Assembly (NCBI RefSeq): GCF_945873775.1
Contig: NZ_CAMCEC010000001.1
Coordinates: 186,001-250,000 of the forward strand
DNA length: 64,000 nt
DNA from: an uncultured Treponema sp.
Lineage (GTDB): Bacteria; Spirochaetota; Spirochaetia; Treponematales; Treponemataceae
Direction: 5' to 3'
This document shows positions 34,126 through 42,497 of this stretch, in pieces; the stretch's first letter is position 1, and each line of letters begins with the position of its first letter. Under the pieces are notes generated by a model, which was not told the DNA's origin, made no database searches, and was given only the letters and a program-made list of their open reading frames with translations. Position numbers and translations under genes: made by a program.

Positions 34126-35013
34126 ATGAAGCAAAAACTTTTTTTTATAATAGGAATATTTTTTTCACTTTTCTGCGTGCAGGCGCAAACTTTTCCGCAA
34201 ATTCCGTTCTTGGAATCGCGCGACTTTCTTTTTTCCCAGTATCAGCAGGAAGTCCAGCAGTGCCAGAAAGATTTTTTTAGGTCAAACACAAGCGTTCCAA
34301 CTTTCTATTCATACAAAGCAAAAAAAAGCGACACAATTTTTACCGTAGCGGCAAGATGCAGCATCTGGCAGGAAACTTTGTCAACCGCAAATTCCATAGA
34401 AAACAGTGGAGAAGTCCTTGAAGGCAAAACAATAATTCTTCCTTCCGCGAACGGACTTTTTATCCCAGAGTCTCCTGCTACTTCCATAGAATTTCTGCTT
34501 GCAAACGAGCATAAAGAAAAAATTCTGCAAGGAACTTTTGAGCAGTACAAAATAAACGGAAAGCTTTTCTATTTTATTCCCGGAGAAAGATTCAGTCCGG
34601 CAGAACGAGCGTATTTTTTAAATCCCGGAATGTCCATGCCGCTAGAAAAAAGCATTCTTACTTCCGACTACGGAAAACGCCAAAGCCCCATAACCGGCAG
34701 GTGGCAGTTTCACAAAGGAATAGACCTTGCAGCTCCAGCGGGAACTTCTGTATTTGCCTGCAAAACTGGAACCGTAAAATCCGTGGAAAGAGGAAACAGA
34801 ATCTACGGAAACCACATTACAATTTCCCACGCAGGCGGAATGGAAAGCTCCTACGCCCACCTTTCTGAAATCCTAGTTGAAGAAGGAGAAGCAGTTTCAA
34901 CAGGGCAGAAAATCGGCAAAGTCGGAACAACAGGACTTTCAACAGGCCCGCACCTTCACTTTGAAATAAAGCAGAACGGCTCTTCATTAAATCCCGGAAA
35001 ATACTTGAAATAA
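34126..35013 (+). CDS. M23-family peptidoglycan peptidase with LysM-like region, exported
   Basis: Signal peptide MKQKLFFIIGIFFSLFCVQAQ, cleaved near residue 21. The middle (about 65-110, SYKAKKSDTIFTVAARCSIWQETLS..., GKTIILP) is LysM-like and probably binds glycan strands. The C-terminal 110 residues are a LytM/M23 domain: FHKGIDLAAPAGT supplies His and Asp zinc ligands, and HLHFE the last His. It cuts or regulates peptide cross-links during growth or division. The ATG touches the previous gene's terminator, and no clear ribosome site precedes it, which is unusual; a TTG at 34108 lies within that hairpin. The PEGA protein gene follows after 47 bases. Confidence 0.88.
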   Translation: MKQKLFFIIGIFFSLFCVQAQTFPQIPFLESRDFLFSQYQQEVQQCQKDFFRSNTSVPTFYSYKAKKSDTIFTVAARCSIWQETLSTANSIENSGEVLEGKTIILPSANGLFIPESPATSIEFLLANEHKEKILQGTFEQYKINGKLFYFIPGERFSPAERAYFLNPGMSMPLEKSILTSDYGKRQSPITGRWQFHKGIDLAAPAGTSVFACKTGTVKSVERGNRIYGNHITISHAGGMESSYAHLSEILVEEGEAVSTGQKIGKVGTTGLSTGPHLHFEIKQNGSSLNPGKYLK

Positions 35014-35060
35014 AAGAAATTACACTAGAAATCCGAGCGATTTAGGATTATAATATCAAC

Positions 35061-36065
35061 ATGAAATCTTGCATTGCTAGGAAAAACAAAAAAGTTTTCT
35101 CTTTGATGTTTTTGGCTTTCTTTGGAATCCTTATGTCCAAAGCCGAGCCTTTCCGTGTGCGCAAGACAAATTTAATTACAATAGATTCGCTGTTTGAAAA
35201 AAAATCAGTTGAAGCTGGCGTAAACGATGCTGTTGCAATAAAGCTTCCAGAAGACAAGACTTTTATAGAAGGAATTGAAATTTCAGTAAAAGTTCCAAAA
35301 ATTGTCGCAGAATGGCGGGATTCCGTGGCATGGTCGTTGTATTCAGGAATTTCGCCAGTTCCAGAGGAAAAGCTGATTGACTACAGCGGAACAAGGGCGG
35401 AAGTCGGAACATTCGGTGAAAGCCTAAGCTTTAATATAAAAGTTCCAACCAAGAAAAACAATTCAATAAAAAGCGACGCATATTCGTACACTGCGCAGAT
35501 GATTCCTGCAAATGCCGATGGATTTTTGTTCTTTAGGCTTCAGCTTGCAATGAAAGGCTCAAGCGATTTAATTTCAAAGTCAAAATTCAGCGTATGCGCA
35601 TATCCGATTCTTTCAAATGAAGGAAAAATTTCTCTTGCAATAAATTCAGAGGAAAATGAAGAAGCAAAAGAATTTACTGTTTTTGTTGACGGAAAGCAGT
35701 CGGAGCTTGGCAAAAAAGATATTCTTGTTCCGGCGGGAAGCCATAACGTAAACATTGTAAGCGACTTTTACCGTAATGAAGTGCGTACAGTGAGCGTTGA
35801 GCAGGCAAAGACTTCAAGCATTGAAATTTCGCTTAGGGAAATAAAGCCAATAATCAGGCTTATTGCTCCGGAAGGCACAAAAATAACATTTGATAATGAC
35901 GAATATACAGCTCCAGTAGAACAATTTTACACAACAAGCGGCGACCACACAGTAAAATTCATTGTTAGCGACTACGAAATAACAAAGACAGTTTCCGCAT
36001 TGGACGGACGAAGCTACAATATTTCTGTAAACATTGACGCAAGCATTGAAGAAACAGACGAATAA
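35061..36065 (+). CDS. Exported PEGA-domain protein, 334 aa
   Basis: N-terminal hydrophobic signal (KKVFSLMFLAFFGILMSKAEP), probable cleavage near residue 28. Two copies of a PEGA-like beta module in the C-terminal half: FTVFVDGKQSELG... with VPAGSHNVNIVS, and IRLIAPEGTKITFDNDEYTAP with TTSGDHTVKFIVSDYEI. PEGA modules are common in exported cell-surface proteins. The N-terminal half is not recognised. The start follows the M23 gene closely, so the two are likely co-expressed. Confidence 0.78.
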   Translation: MKSCIARKNKKVFSLMFLAFFGILMSKAEPFRVRKTNLITIDSLFEKKSVEAGVNDAVAIKLPEDKTFIEGIEISVKVPKIVAEWRDSVAWSLYSGISPVPEEKLIDYSGTRAEVGTFGESLSFNIKVPTKKNNSIKSDAYSYTAQMIPANADGFLFFRLQLAMKGSSDLISKSKFSVCAYPILSNEGKISLAINSEENEEAKEFTVFVDGKQSELGKKDILVPAGSHNVNIVSDFYRNEVRTVSVEQAKTSSIEISLREIKPIIRLIAPEGTKITFDNDEYTAPVEQFYTTSGDHTVKFIVSDYEITKTVSALDGRSYNISVNIDASIEETDE

Positions 36066-36147
36066 GCAGCTTAAAATGCAAATTCAATAAATTTTCAAAC
36101 TGTAAAAAAACAATTCAAGAAAAACGGAATGCGCTCCGATATATAAA

Positions 36148-36235
36148 TTACCAGGTGTTCAATTTATCCCCTCCCACCCATTGGAGCCTGGATGCCAAAA
36201 GGCATGGCCGGTGTAAAAGCCGGTCTTTTTATTTT
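36148..36235 (+). ncRNA. Candidate small RNA with C-rich loop
   Basis: Between two genes lies a compact structured piece: CCAGG (36151) pairs with CCTGG (36187-36191), CAAT with ATTG inside, leaving an open loop with CCCCTCCCACCC (36168-36179); then a perfect ATGCC/GGCAT hairpin (36192-36205), and a terminator hairpin with T-tract (36206-36235). TATATA-like -10 elements occur at 36140. A C-rich single-stranded loop next to a terminator is the layout of trans-acting small RNAs that pair with ribosome sites. It could also be the 3' end of the upstream message; no reading frame occupies it. Confidence 0.5.
36206..36235 (+). terminator. Terminator hairpin of the candidate small RNA
   Basis: GGCCGGT pairs with GCCGGTC (two wobbles) around GTAAAA, followed by a T-rich run TTTTTATTTT. 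Confidence 0.7.
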
Positions 36236-36289
36236 AAAGACAGTTTGCTTTTTTAATGCAATTGGATTATCATTCTTTTAGAGGTAAAA

Positions 36290-36589
36290 ATGCCAGAAAC
36301 AAAAAACAGCCAGAACGATCAAATTAAGGAAATATGCATGCTTCTTTCAAAAATTCAGGACGAAAATCTTATATTCGATTTTTTCGGCTGTCTTTTTACA
36401 AAGTCTGAACTAAAGGATTTTTCCAAGAGATGGAGCCTTGTAAAGGAACTTGACGAAGGAACAACCCAGCGCGAAATTGCAAAAAAATACAATTTGTCTT
36501 TGTGCAACATAACGAGAGGTTCAAGAGAAATGAAAAAGGAAAATTCAGCGTTCCAAAAAGTTCTTGCCCTCTTGAAATCGCTGAAATAG
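36290..36589 (+). CDS. trpR: TrpR/YerC-family DNA-binding protein, 99 aa
   Basis: All-helical protein with a helix-turn-helix near residues 60-85 (TQREIAKKYNLSLCNITRGSREMKK), matching TrpR in LxxGxTQREIAxxxxxSxxxITRGSR. That helix binds the trp operator, and tryptophan is the corepressor in the enterobacterial protein. YerC/YecD relatives exist, and no trp genes are next to it, so the ligand is unproven. Ribosome site AGAGGT at 36280-36285. It ends 12 bases before the convergent purine gene. Confidence 0.85.
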   Translation: MPETKNSQNDQIKEICMLLSKIQDENLIFDFFGCLFTKSELKDFSKRWSLVKELDEGTTQREIAKKYNLSLCNITRGSREMKKENSAFQKVLALLKSLK

Positions 36590-36601
36590 TAAAAATTTGC
36601 C

Positions 36602-37315
36602 TTAGTTCTTGTTTATAATCTTTGTCTGGACTTTTCCTGTTGCAATTTCAATAAAGCGCACAAAAAGCGAAACCTTGTTGTCTTCGTTCAAGTTTTCCCA
36701 GATTAAATTTGCAGTTTCTTCTATAGAAGTTCCGTCCAGTTCCAAAAGCTCAGGCTCGCCTTCAAAGCTAGGAAGCGGATTTCCGTTCTGCATATAAGTG
36801 TGAATGTAGCGGCCGATTCCTGCGCGCGGATTTTCATAGTCAAAAGTGTATCTGTTTACAGAAGATTCGTTTCCGCAGTCGCTCTTTAAAATCGACATTG
36901 AAAAATTAAAGCTTCCGTTTTCAACTTCAAGCAAAGCCGAAATACGCGGAGTAAAATTCGGAGAGTCTGGCTCAAACTTTCTTGACTGCAATGATTTTTC
37001 AAAGCTAAGTCCGTTTTTAAGTCCGTCATAAACTGTATCTGTCTGGTCGCCGTTTGTTACAATTGTCTTGGAGCCAAGAACTTTTACAGGCGCATAAATT
37101 ATAAGGCTTGGGTCTGTAAGTTTTGAAGGGTCAAATGCCTGTGTGCGGATTCCGTCTCCGTCTTCCACAAAAATTCTATTGCGGCTGTTTTCGCTTCTTC
37201 CCATAATCCAATAGGCAGAAACCGCGTATTTTCCATCGGCAGATTTTCCTACAATAATTCCGCGTCCAGGATATTCGTTTTTAGAAAGAGCCTCTTTCAA
37301 TGTTTTTTGAATCAT
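36602..37315 (-). CDS. IMP cyclohydrolase, PurO-type family, 237 aa
   Basis: The segments YPGRGIIVGKSADGKYAVSA, YWIMGRSENSRNR and VTNGDQTDTVYDGL with the following FEPDSPNFTPRISAL are the signature of the IMP_cyclohyd family. This closes the purine ring in the last step to IMP. In most bacteria the activity is part of PurH; the separate form is known from archaea and some clostridia and spirochaetes. It appears complete. No purine genes adjoin it in this window, so it stands alone between trpR and the foldase gene. Confidence 0.88.
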   Translation of the reverse strand: MIQKTLKEALSKNEYPGRGIIVGKSADGKYAVSAYWIMGRSENSRNRIFVEDGDGIRTQAFDPSKLTDPSLIIYAPVKVLGSKTIVTNGDQTDTVYDGLKNGLSFEKSLQSRKFEPDSPNFTPRISALLEVENGSFNFSMSILKSDCGNESSVNRYTFDYENPRAGIGRYIHTYMQNGNPLPSFEGEPELLELDGTSIEETANLIWENLNEDNKVSLFVRFIEIATGKVQTKIINKN

Positions 37316-37445
37316 AATTCCTCCGAATAAATTTAGTATAGCATGAAATAGAAAGTTTGTGTATTGAAAGGCAAAACGCGTGCAAAAATTTTATGAAGCC
37401 ACTAAAAACTAACTGCAAAGTGAGTTTTTACAGAAGAGCTTTACA

Positions 37446-37474
37446 TTGACACTTGTATTTTACAATGATAAAAT
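37446..37474 (+). promoter_or_regulatory. Sigma-70-type promoter for the foldase gene
   Basis: TTGACA (37446-37451), 17-base spacer, TAAAAT (37469-37474), about 40 bases before the start. The -35 is a perfect match and the -10 five of six. Confidence 0.65.
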
Positions 37475-37515
37475 AGTTTCACTTCTATTTATATATAAAA
37501 AGGATGAATCTTCTT

Positions 37516-39033
37516 ATGGATCAAGAAAACAAAATCACTGAACAGAAAACAAAAAAAGACAGTTCAAAAATCGGAGCTGTAATCATACTTGTAATTTCGG
37601 CGCTGGTATTTCTTCCCTTTGGAGCTAGCGCAGTTTTTCAGTCAATTTTTAACAAGCAAAAGGTAAACTCTTACGGTTCTTACAACGGGAAAAACATAAC
37701 TTACGAGCCAGGTTCAGACTTCTATATTGCAGTTTCAAATCTTGCGCAGTCATATCAGGCTAGCGGCTACAAAGTTGATGAAAATTCATACTACCGCATT
37801 ATGAGAGAAGCTTTTTATCAGACTGTAATCAACATGGCGTTCACTGATTCAGTAAAAAAATCAGGCTACATAGTTCCAAAAGAAGCTGTAAACAGATTCG
37901 TAATTGAAAGATTCACAGATCCTTCAACAGGAAAATTCTCACAGAAGGCCTACAATCAGACAAGCGCAGTTGAACTTGAAAAACTAAGAAAGGACATTGA
38001 AGGCAGCCTTGTTTACAGACGCTATTTCTACGACTTGTTCGGAACTGACAATTCAGATTCTTTCAACGGCGCTCCATTGTACGGACTTAAAAGAAGCGGC
38101 GCGGAAAAGAAATTCCTTGCTTCAATGGGAGCAGAAAAACATTCATTTGACGCAGTCGCATTCAGCACATCGAATTTTCCAAAAGAAGAAGCTGTAAAAT
38201 TCGGAAAAGAAAACGCTGAAAAATTTATCAAGTACGATCTTTCCGTAATTACTGTTGACGATGAGCAGGAAGCAAAGGCTCTCTTAAAGCAGATAAACGG
38301 AAACGAAATTACATTTGCAGATGCCGCAAGCGAAAAATCCCAGAAATACTATTCTGACACAGAAGGAAAAAATGCAGGCGCATACCGCTATCAAATTGAA
38401 AACATGCTTGACAATGTGGATTCACTTGCAGAGCTTGAAAAACTTCAGAAAGATGAAATCAGCGCAGTTATAAAAACAAAACGCGGATATTCAATATTCA
38501 AGTGCGACGGTTCTGTAGCTGCAGCGGATTTTGAAGACAGCGCAGTTCAGGATGCAGTTCTTGGCTACATAAATTCAAACGAAAAAAGCTATATTGAAAA
38601 CTACTTCCTTGAAATTGCAGAAAACTTTGTTTCAGAAGCTGCTATTTCAAGTTTTGACAGCGCATGCAAAAAATTCAATGTGGAAAAATTAGAAGTTCAG
38701 CCTTTCCCTGTAAACTACGGAAGCTCTAGCATTTACTCTTCTGTTTCTGAAACTGGACCGCTTGCAAGAATCGCTTCAAATGAAGACGCATACAAAACAG
38801 CATTTTCTTTAAAGCAGGATGAAATCAGCTCGCCGTTCATTCTTGGCTCAAATATTGTTGTTCTTAAATGCACAGGAATTCAGACTGAAGAAGTGGAAGA
38901 TGCAAGCGAAACAGAAATCCGCAACGCAGACTTAAACACAGCAAATTCCGCTCTTTTTGCAAATCCAAAAGTTGTAGACAATTTCTTTGCAACTTACATT
39001 ACTCTCATGAGCGAAAACAAAAACAGGAAATAA
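37516..39033 (+). CDS. Membrane-anchored PpiD/SurA-like foldase, 505 aa
   Basis: One N-terminal membrane helix (about residues 20-42, IGAVIILVISALVFLPFGAS) puts the rest in the periplasm. SurA_N-type chaperone helices follow (about 50-150), then a parvulin-like region around 235-345 (AKALLKQINGN...FADAASEKSQKYYSDTEGKNAGAYR...SAVIKTKRGYSIFKCDG), and a second helical part. The catalytic residues of active parvulins are not all evident, so it may be a chaperone without isomerase activity. ATG 37516 is preferred, since AGGA lies 11 bases upstream; an ATG four codons earlier touches that site. It probably helps fold outer-membrane proteins. Confidence 0.8.
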   Translation: MDQENKITEQKTKKDSSKIGAVIILVISALVFLPFGASAVFQSIFNKQKVNSYGSYNGKNITYEPGSDFYIAVSNLAQSYQASGYKVDENSYYRIMREAFYQTVINMAFTDSVKKSGYIVPKEAVNRFVIERFTDPSTGKFSQKAYNQTSAVELEKLRKDIEGSLVYRRYFYDLFGTDNSDSFNGAPLYGLKRSGAEKKFLASMGAEKHSFDAVAFSTSNFPKEEAVKFGKENAEKFIKYDLSVITVDDEQEAKALLKQINGNEITFADAASEKSQKYYSDTEGKNAGAYRYQIENMLDNVDSLAELEKLQKDEISAVIKTKRGYSIFKCDGSVAAADFEDSAVQDAVLGYINSNEKSYIENYFLEIAENFVSEAAISSFDSACKKFNVEKLEVQPFPVNYGSSSIYSSVSETGPLARIASNEDAYKTAFSLKQDEISSPFILGSNIVVLKCTGIQTEEVEDASETEIRNADLNTANSALFANPKVVDNFFATYITLMSENKNRK

Positions 39034-39034
39034 A

Positions 39035-40663
39035 TTGAACGAATCAGTTCAGGAGAAGCCCCGTCTGGTAAATGCCGGTCAGGGCTTTTCTGTTTTAAAG
39101 ACAGTAGAATATAAGGGCCGCTTTTTATATTCAAAGTACAATCCTGCGAAGGCAATTGAAACTTACATAGACAAAATGCAGGTTTTGAGCGGAACTCTCA
39201 TAATAGCCTGCTCTCCTCTTCTTTGGTATGGAATTAAAAAATTAAAATCGCTTCTGCCGGAAAATTGTGAAATCATCGCGCTGGAAAATGACGAGAACCT
39301 TTTTGAACTTGCAATGCAAAACAACAGCGCAAACGTTCCGTTGTTCAAGCTAAGTGAAGGCGAAAAAATAGATTCATTTGTAAGAACCCTTTGCAAGGGC
39401 GGAAGCATAAAGCGCGCATTAAAGATTGACTTTAGCGCAGGAGTAAATTTTTCAAGCGAAAAGTTTGATTTTACAGCCAATGCAATAAGTGAAATAATCG
39501 CCACATTTTGGAAAAACAGAATTACACTTGTAAAATTCGGGCATCTTTTTTCCAAAAACTTTTTAAGGAATATTGCGCGTCTTGAAAAGTCAAAAACATT
39601 GGAAGATGTTGTAAAGACAGTTTCAAAGCCATTGCTTGTTTTGGGCGCAGGCGAAGGATTGGACAGCTTGCCGTATTCAAATTTCAGTCCAAGCGACTTT
39701 TTTATAATTGCAGTTGATGCCGCGCTGTCTCCACTGCTAGCAAGAAATATAACGCCGGATGCGGTTGTTACAATGGAAAGCCAGCTTGCAATTGAAAAAG
39801 CATTTTTAGATGCGAGAAACAAGAAAATTCTTTTGTTTGCAGATTTGTGCGCAAGGCCAGAAGCCACAAAAATTCTTGGCGGAAATACAATTTGGTTTGC
39901 AACAAAATATGCTGATGGAATTTTCTTTGACAATCTAAAAAAAGAAAACGTCATTAGAAATTTTATTGAGCCAATGGGTTCTGTTGGACTTGCGGCAACA
40001 TATATTGCGCTAAAACTTAGAAGCAGTTCTTCTGTTCCGGTCTTTGTTGCAGGCTTGGACTTTAGCTATTCAATAGGAACAACGCACGCAAAAGGCACTA
40101 TGGCTTTAAAGCAGCGTTTTATAAATTCATGCAGGCTTGTTCCAATAGAAAACTATGATGCGGCTTTTTCCATGGTGGCGCAAACGGTCATTTCAAAAAA
40201 CGGAAAAAAAATATGCAGCACAAAAATTCTTTTGCAGTACGCCCAGCAGTTCAAGTTGATGTTCCAAAATGAAAAAAATCTTTTTGACTGCTCAAGCACA
40301 GGAATAAATCTCGGAATAGCACAAAGCAACCTTTTCACAATAAAAGAAAATCCGTCAAAAGAAAAATGCGAATCAAACAAAAGTATTTCAAACTTTTGTG
40401 AAAAAGAAAAAAGAAAACTTGAAGAACTTAGAAGCCTGCTTTCAGATGGGGAAAAGTCGCCTTTTATAAATAATTTGCCTGAAGAAATTTCTCTTAGCGA
40501 GCAGATAAAAAAACTTGCGGAAGAACGGGAATATCTTTTTCTGCATTTTCCTGATGGCTACGCATTCAAAATGGAGCAGTCGTTTTTAAAAAGAATCAGG
40601 GCAGAAACAGATTTTTTTATAAAGCAGCTTGAAATCGCCATAAGGGAAAACAAGCCGCTTTAG
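39035..40663 (+). CDS. DUF115/MptE-like motility-associated protein, 542 aa
   Basis: Core domain with LVLGAGEGLDSLP near residue 200, FFIIAVDAALSPLLARNITPD and VVTMESQ, as in the DUF115 family (6-hydroxymethylpterin pyrophosphokinase MptE-like); bacterial members are often called motility-associated factor glycosyltransferase family proteins. The first about 190 residues form a second, Rossmann-like domain. In bacteria it lies with flagellar genes and may modify flagellin; here no flagellar gene is nearby. TTG 39035 is taken as the start, two bases after the upstream stop (TAA at 39031-39033), with AGGAA 5 bases upstream; the next ATG would cut 46 residues. Confidence 0.82.
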   Translation: MNESVQEKPRLVNAGQGFSVLKTVEYKGRFLYSKYNPAKAIETYIDKMQVLSGTLIIACSPLLWYGIKKLKSLLPENCEIIALENDENLFELAMQNNSANVPLFKLSEGEKIDSFVRTLCKGGSIKRALKIDFSAGVNFSSEKFDFTANAISEIIATFWKNRITLVKFGHLFSKNFLRNIARLEKSKTLEDVVKTVSKPLLVLGAGEGLDSLPYSNFSPSDFFIIAVDAALSPLLARNITPDAVVTMESQLAIEKAFLDARNKKILLFADLCARPEATKILGGNTIWFATKYADGIFFDNLKKENVIRNFIEPMGSVGLAATYIALKLRSSSSVPVFVAGLDFSYSIGTTHAKGTMALKQRFINSCRLVPIENYDAAFSMVAQTVISKNGKKICSTKILLQYAQQFKLMFQNEKNLFDCSSTGINLGIAQSNLFTIKENPSKEKCESNKSISNFCEKEKRKLEELRSLLSDGEKSPFINNLPEEISLSEQIKKLAEEREYLFLHFPDGYAFKMEQSFLKRIRAETDFFIKQLEIAIRENKPL

Positions 40664-40666
40664 TTT

Positions 40667-42472
40667 TTAAGAATCTTCTTTTTCCTTTAAGACAGCAAGG
40701 AATGCGCTCTGCGGAAGCTCCACATTTCCTGCCATAAGCATTCTCTTTTTTCCGGCTTTTTGTTTTTCAAGAAGCTTGCGTTTTCTTGTTACATCTCCGC
40801 CGTAGCATTTTGCAAGAACGTCTTTTCTAACAGGATTTACAGTTTCTCTTGCAATTATCTGGCTTCCGATTGCGCCTTGAATCGCAACTTTAAACTGCTG
40901 GCGGGCGATTTCTCCTTTTAGGCGTTCACAGACAACTTTTGCGCGCTCAACAGCACTCGGCCTGTAGCAAAGCTGAGCCAATGCGTCAACAGGTTTTGAA
41001 TTTATTAGAATATCAATTTTTATCAAGTCTGTCGGTCGGTAGTCTATAACTTCATAGTCAAAGCTTGCATATCCGCGGCTATAAGATTTAAGCTTGTCAT
41101 AAAAATCAAAGAGAACTTCGGAAAGCGGCATTTCATAAGTAAGCTCAACACGCTTTTCATCAAGGTACTGCATATTTTTTTGTGTTCCGCGCTTTAGACG
41201 GCAAAGTTCCATGATAGAGCCAAGATACTCTGCAGGAGTGATTATTGAAGCTTTTATGTAAGGCTCTTGCGAAGACTCAATTTTTCCTTCAGGATAGTCA
41301 GCAGGATTGTCTACAAAAATTTCTTCGTGGCCGGGAATCTTTACCTTGTACTTTACGCTTGGAGCAGTAAAAATTACAATTTGGTCAAAGTCCCTCTCAA
41401 GGCGTTCCTGAATTATTTCCAAGTGAAGCAATCCTAAAAAGCCACACCTAAAGCCATTTCCGAGCGCAAGGGAATTATCCTTTTCGTAAATAAGAGACGC
41501 ATCGTTAAGCTTAAGTTTTTCCATTGCCTCTTTGAGCTCTTCGTAGTCATTTGAATCAATCGGGTAAATTGAAGAGAACACAACAGGCTTTACTTCCTTG
41601 AATCCTGGCAAAGGAGAAGCGGCCGGCTTTGAAGCAAGAGTTACAGTGTCGCCAACGCTTACATCGCTTACAGTTTTTATTCCGGCAATAATGTAGCCAA
41701 CGTCTCCAGCTTCAAGCACTCCAGTTTCTTCATACTTAATTTTAAAAACGCCAACCTGTTCCACTTTGTAGTCAGTGTTGTTGCTCATAAAGCGGATTAT
41801 GTCGCCAGTTTTTACGCGTCCTTCCATAACTCTCAAATGGACAATAACACCGCGGTACTCATCATAATGGCAGTCAAAAATCAAAGCCTGAAGCGGCGCA
41901 TTCACATCACCTTTTGGCGGCGGAAACTTTGTAACAATGGCTTCAAGCAAATCATCAATTCCTTCTCCTGTTTTCGCGCTTACAAGCTGAGCTTCAGAAG
42001 ATTCAAGTCCCAAGTCATGATCGATTTGTTTTTTTACAGATTCAACATCCGCGCTTGCAAGATCAATTTTATTTATGACAGGAACAATTGTCAGGTCGTG
42101 CTCCATCGCCATATAAAGGTTGCTCACGGTCTGGCTTTCAACACCTTGAGTAGCATCAATAAGAAGCAAAGCGCCTTCACAAGAGGCAATCGCGCGGCTT
42201 ACTTCATAGCTAAAGTCAACGTGTCCCGGAGTGTCAACAAAATTCAGCTCGTAGTCATGTCCGTCTTTTGCCTTGTACGGAATTGTAACGGCCTGGCTTT
42301 TTATTGTAATTCCACGCTCGCGTTCAATATCCATGTTGTCAAGAATTTGATTTTTCATCTGGCGGTCTTCAACAATTTTTGCTTTTTGAATAAGCCTGTC
42401 CGCCAAAGTTGATTTTCCATGATCAATGTGCGCAGTAATACAAAAGTTCCGCTTATACTTTAATTCTGTCAT
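40667..42472 (-). CDS. lepA: Elongation factor 4 (back-translocase)
   Basis: 601 aa, the family's usual length. G1 AHIDHGKSTLADR, G3 DTPGHVDF, G4 NKID, and the unique LepA C-terminal domain ending CYGGDVTRKRKLLEKQKAGKKRMLM. It resolves stalled or mistranslocated ribosomes. It converges with the DUF115 gene at 3 bases without a visible terminator. The upstream neighbour is a lipoprotein protease on the same strand, 25 bases away. Confidence 0.97.
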   Translation of the reverse strand: MTELKYKRNFCITAHIDHGKSTLADRLIQKAKIVEDRQMKNQILDNMDIERERGITIKSQAVTIPYKAKDGHDYELNFVDTPGHVDFSYEVSRAIASCEGALLLIDATQGVESQTVSNLYMAMEHDLTIVPVINKIDLASADVESVKKQIDHDLGLESSEAQLVSAKTGEGIDDLLEAIVTKFPPPKGDVNAPLQALIFDCHYDEYRGVIVHLRVMEGRVKTGDIIRFMSNNTDYKVEQVGVFKIKYEETGVLEAGDVGYIIAGIKTVSDVSVGDTVTLASKPAASPLPGFKEVKPVVFSSIYPIDSNDYEELKEAMEKLKLNDASLIYEKDNSLALGNGFRCGFLGLLHLEIIQERLERDFDQIVIFTAPSVKYKVKIPGHEEIFVDNPADYPEGKIESSQEPYIKASIITPAEYLGSIMELCRLKRGTQKNMQYLDEKRVELTYEMPLSEVLFDFYDKLKSYSRGYASFDYEVIDYRPTDLIKIDILINSKPVDALAQLCYRPSAVERAKVVCERLKGEIARQQFKVAIQGAIGSQIIARETVNPVRKDVLAKCYGGDVTRKRKLLEKQKAGKKRMLMAGNVELPQSAFLAVLKEKEDS

Positions 42473-42497
42473 TTTTATTCCTTTTTTCTGTTTAGTT

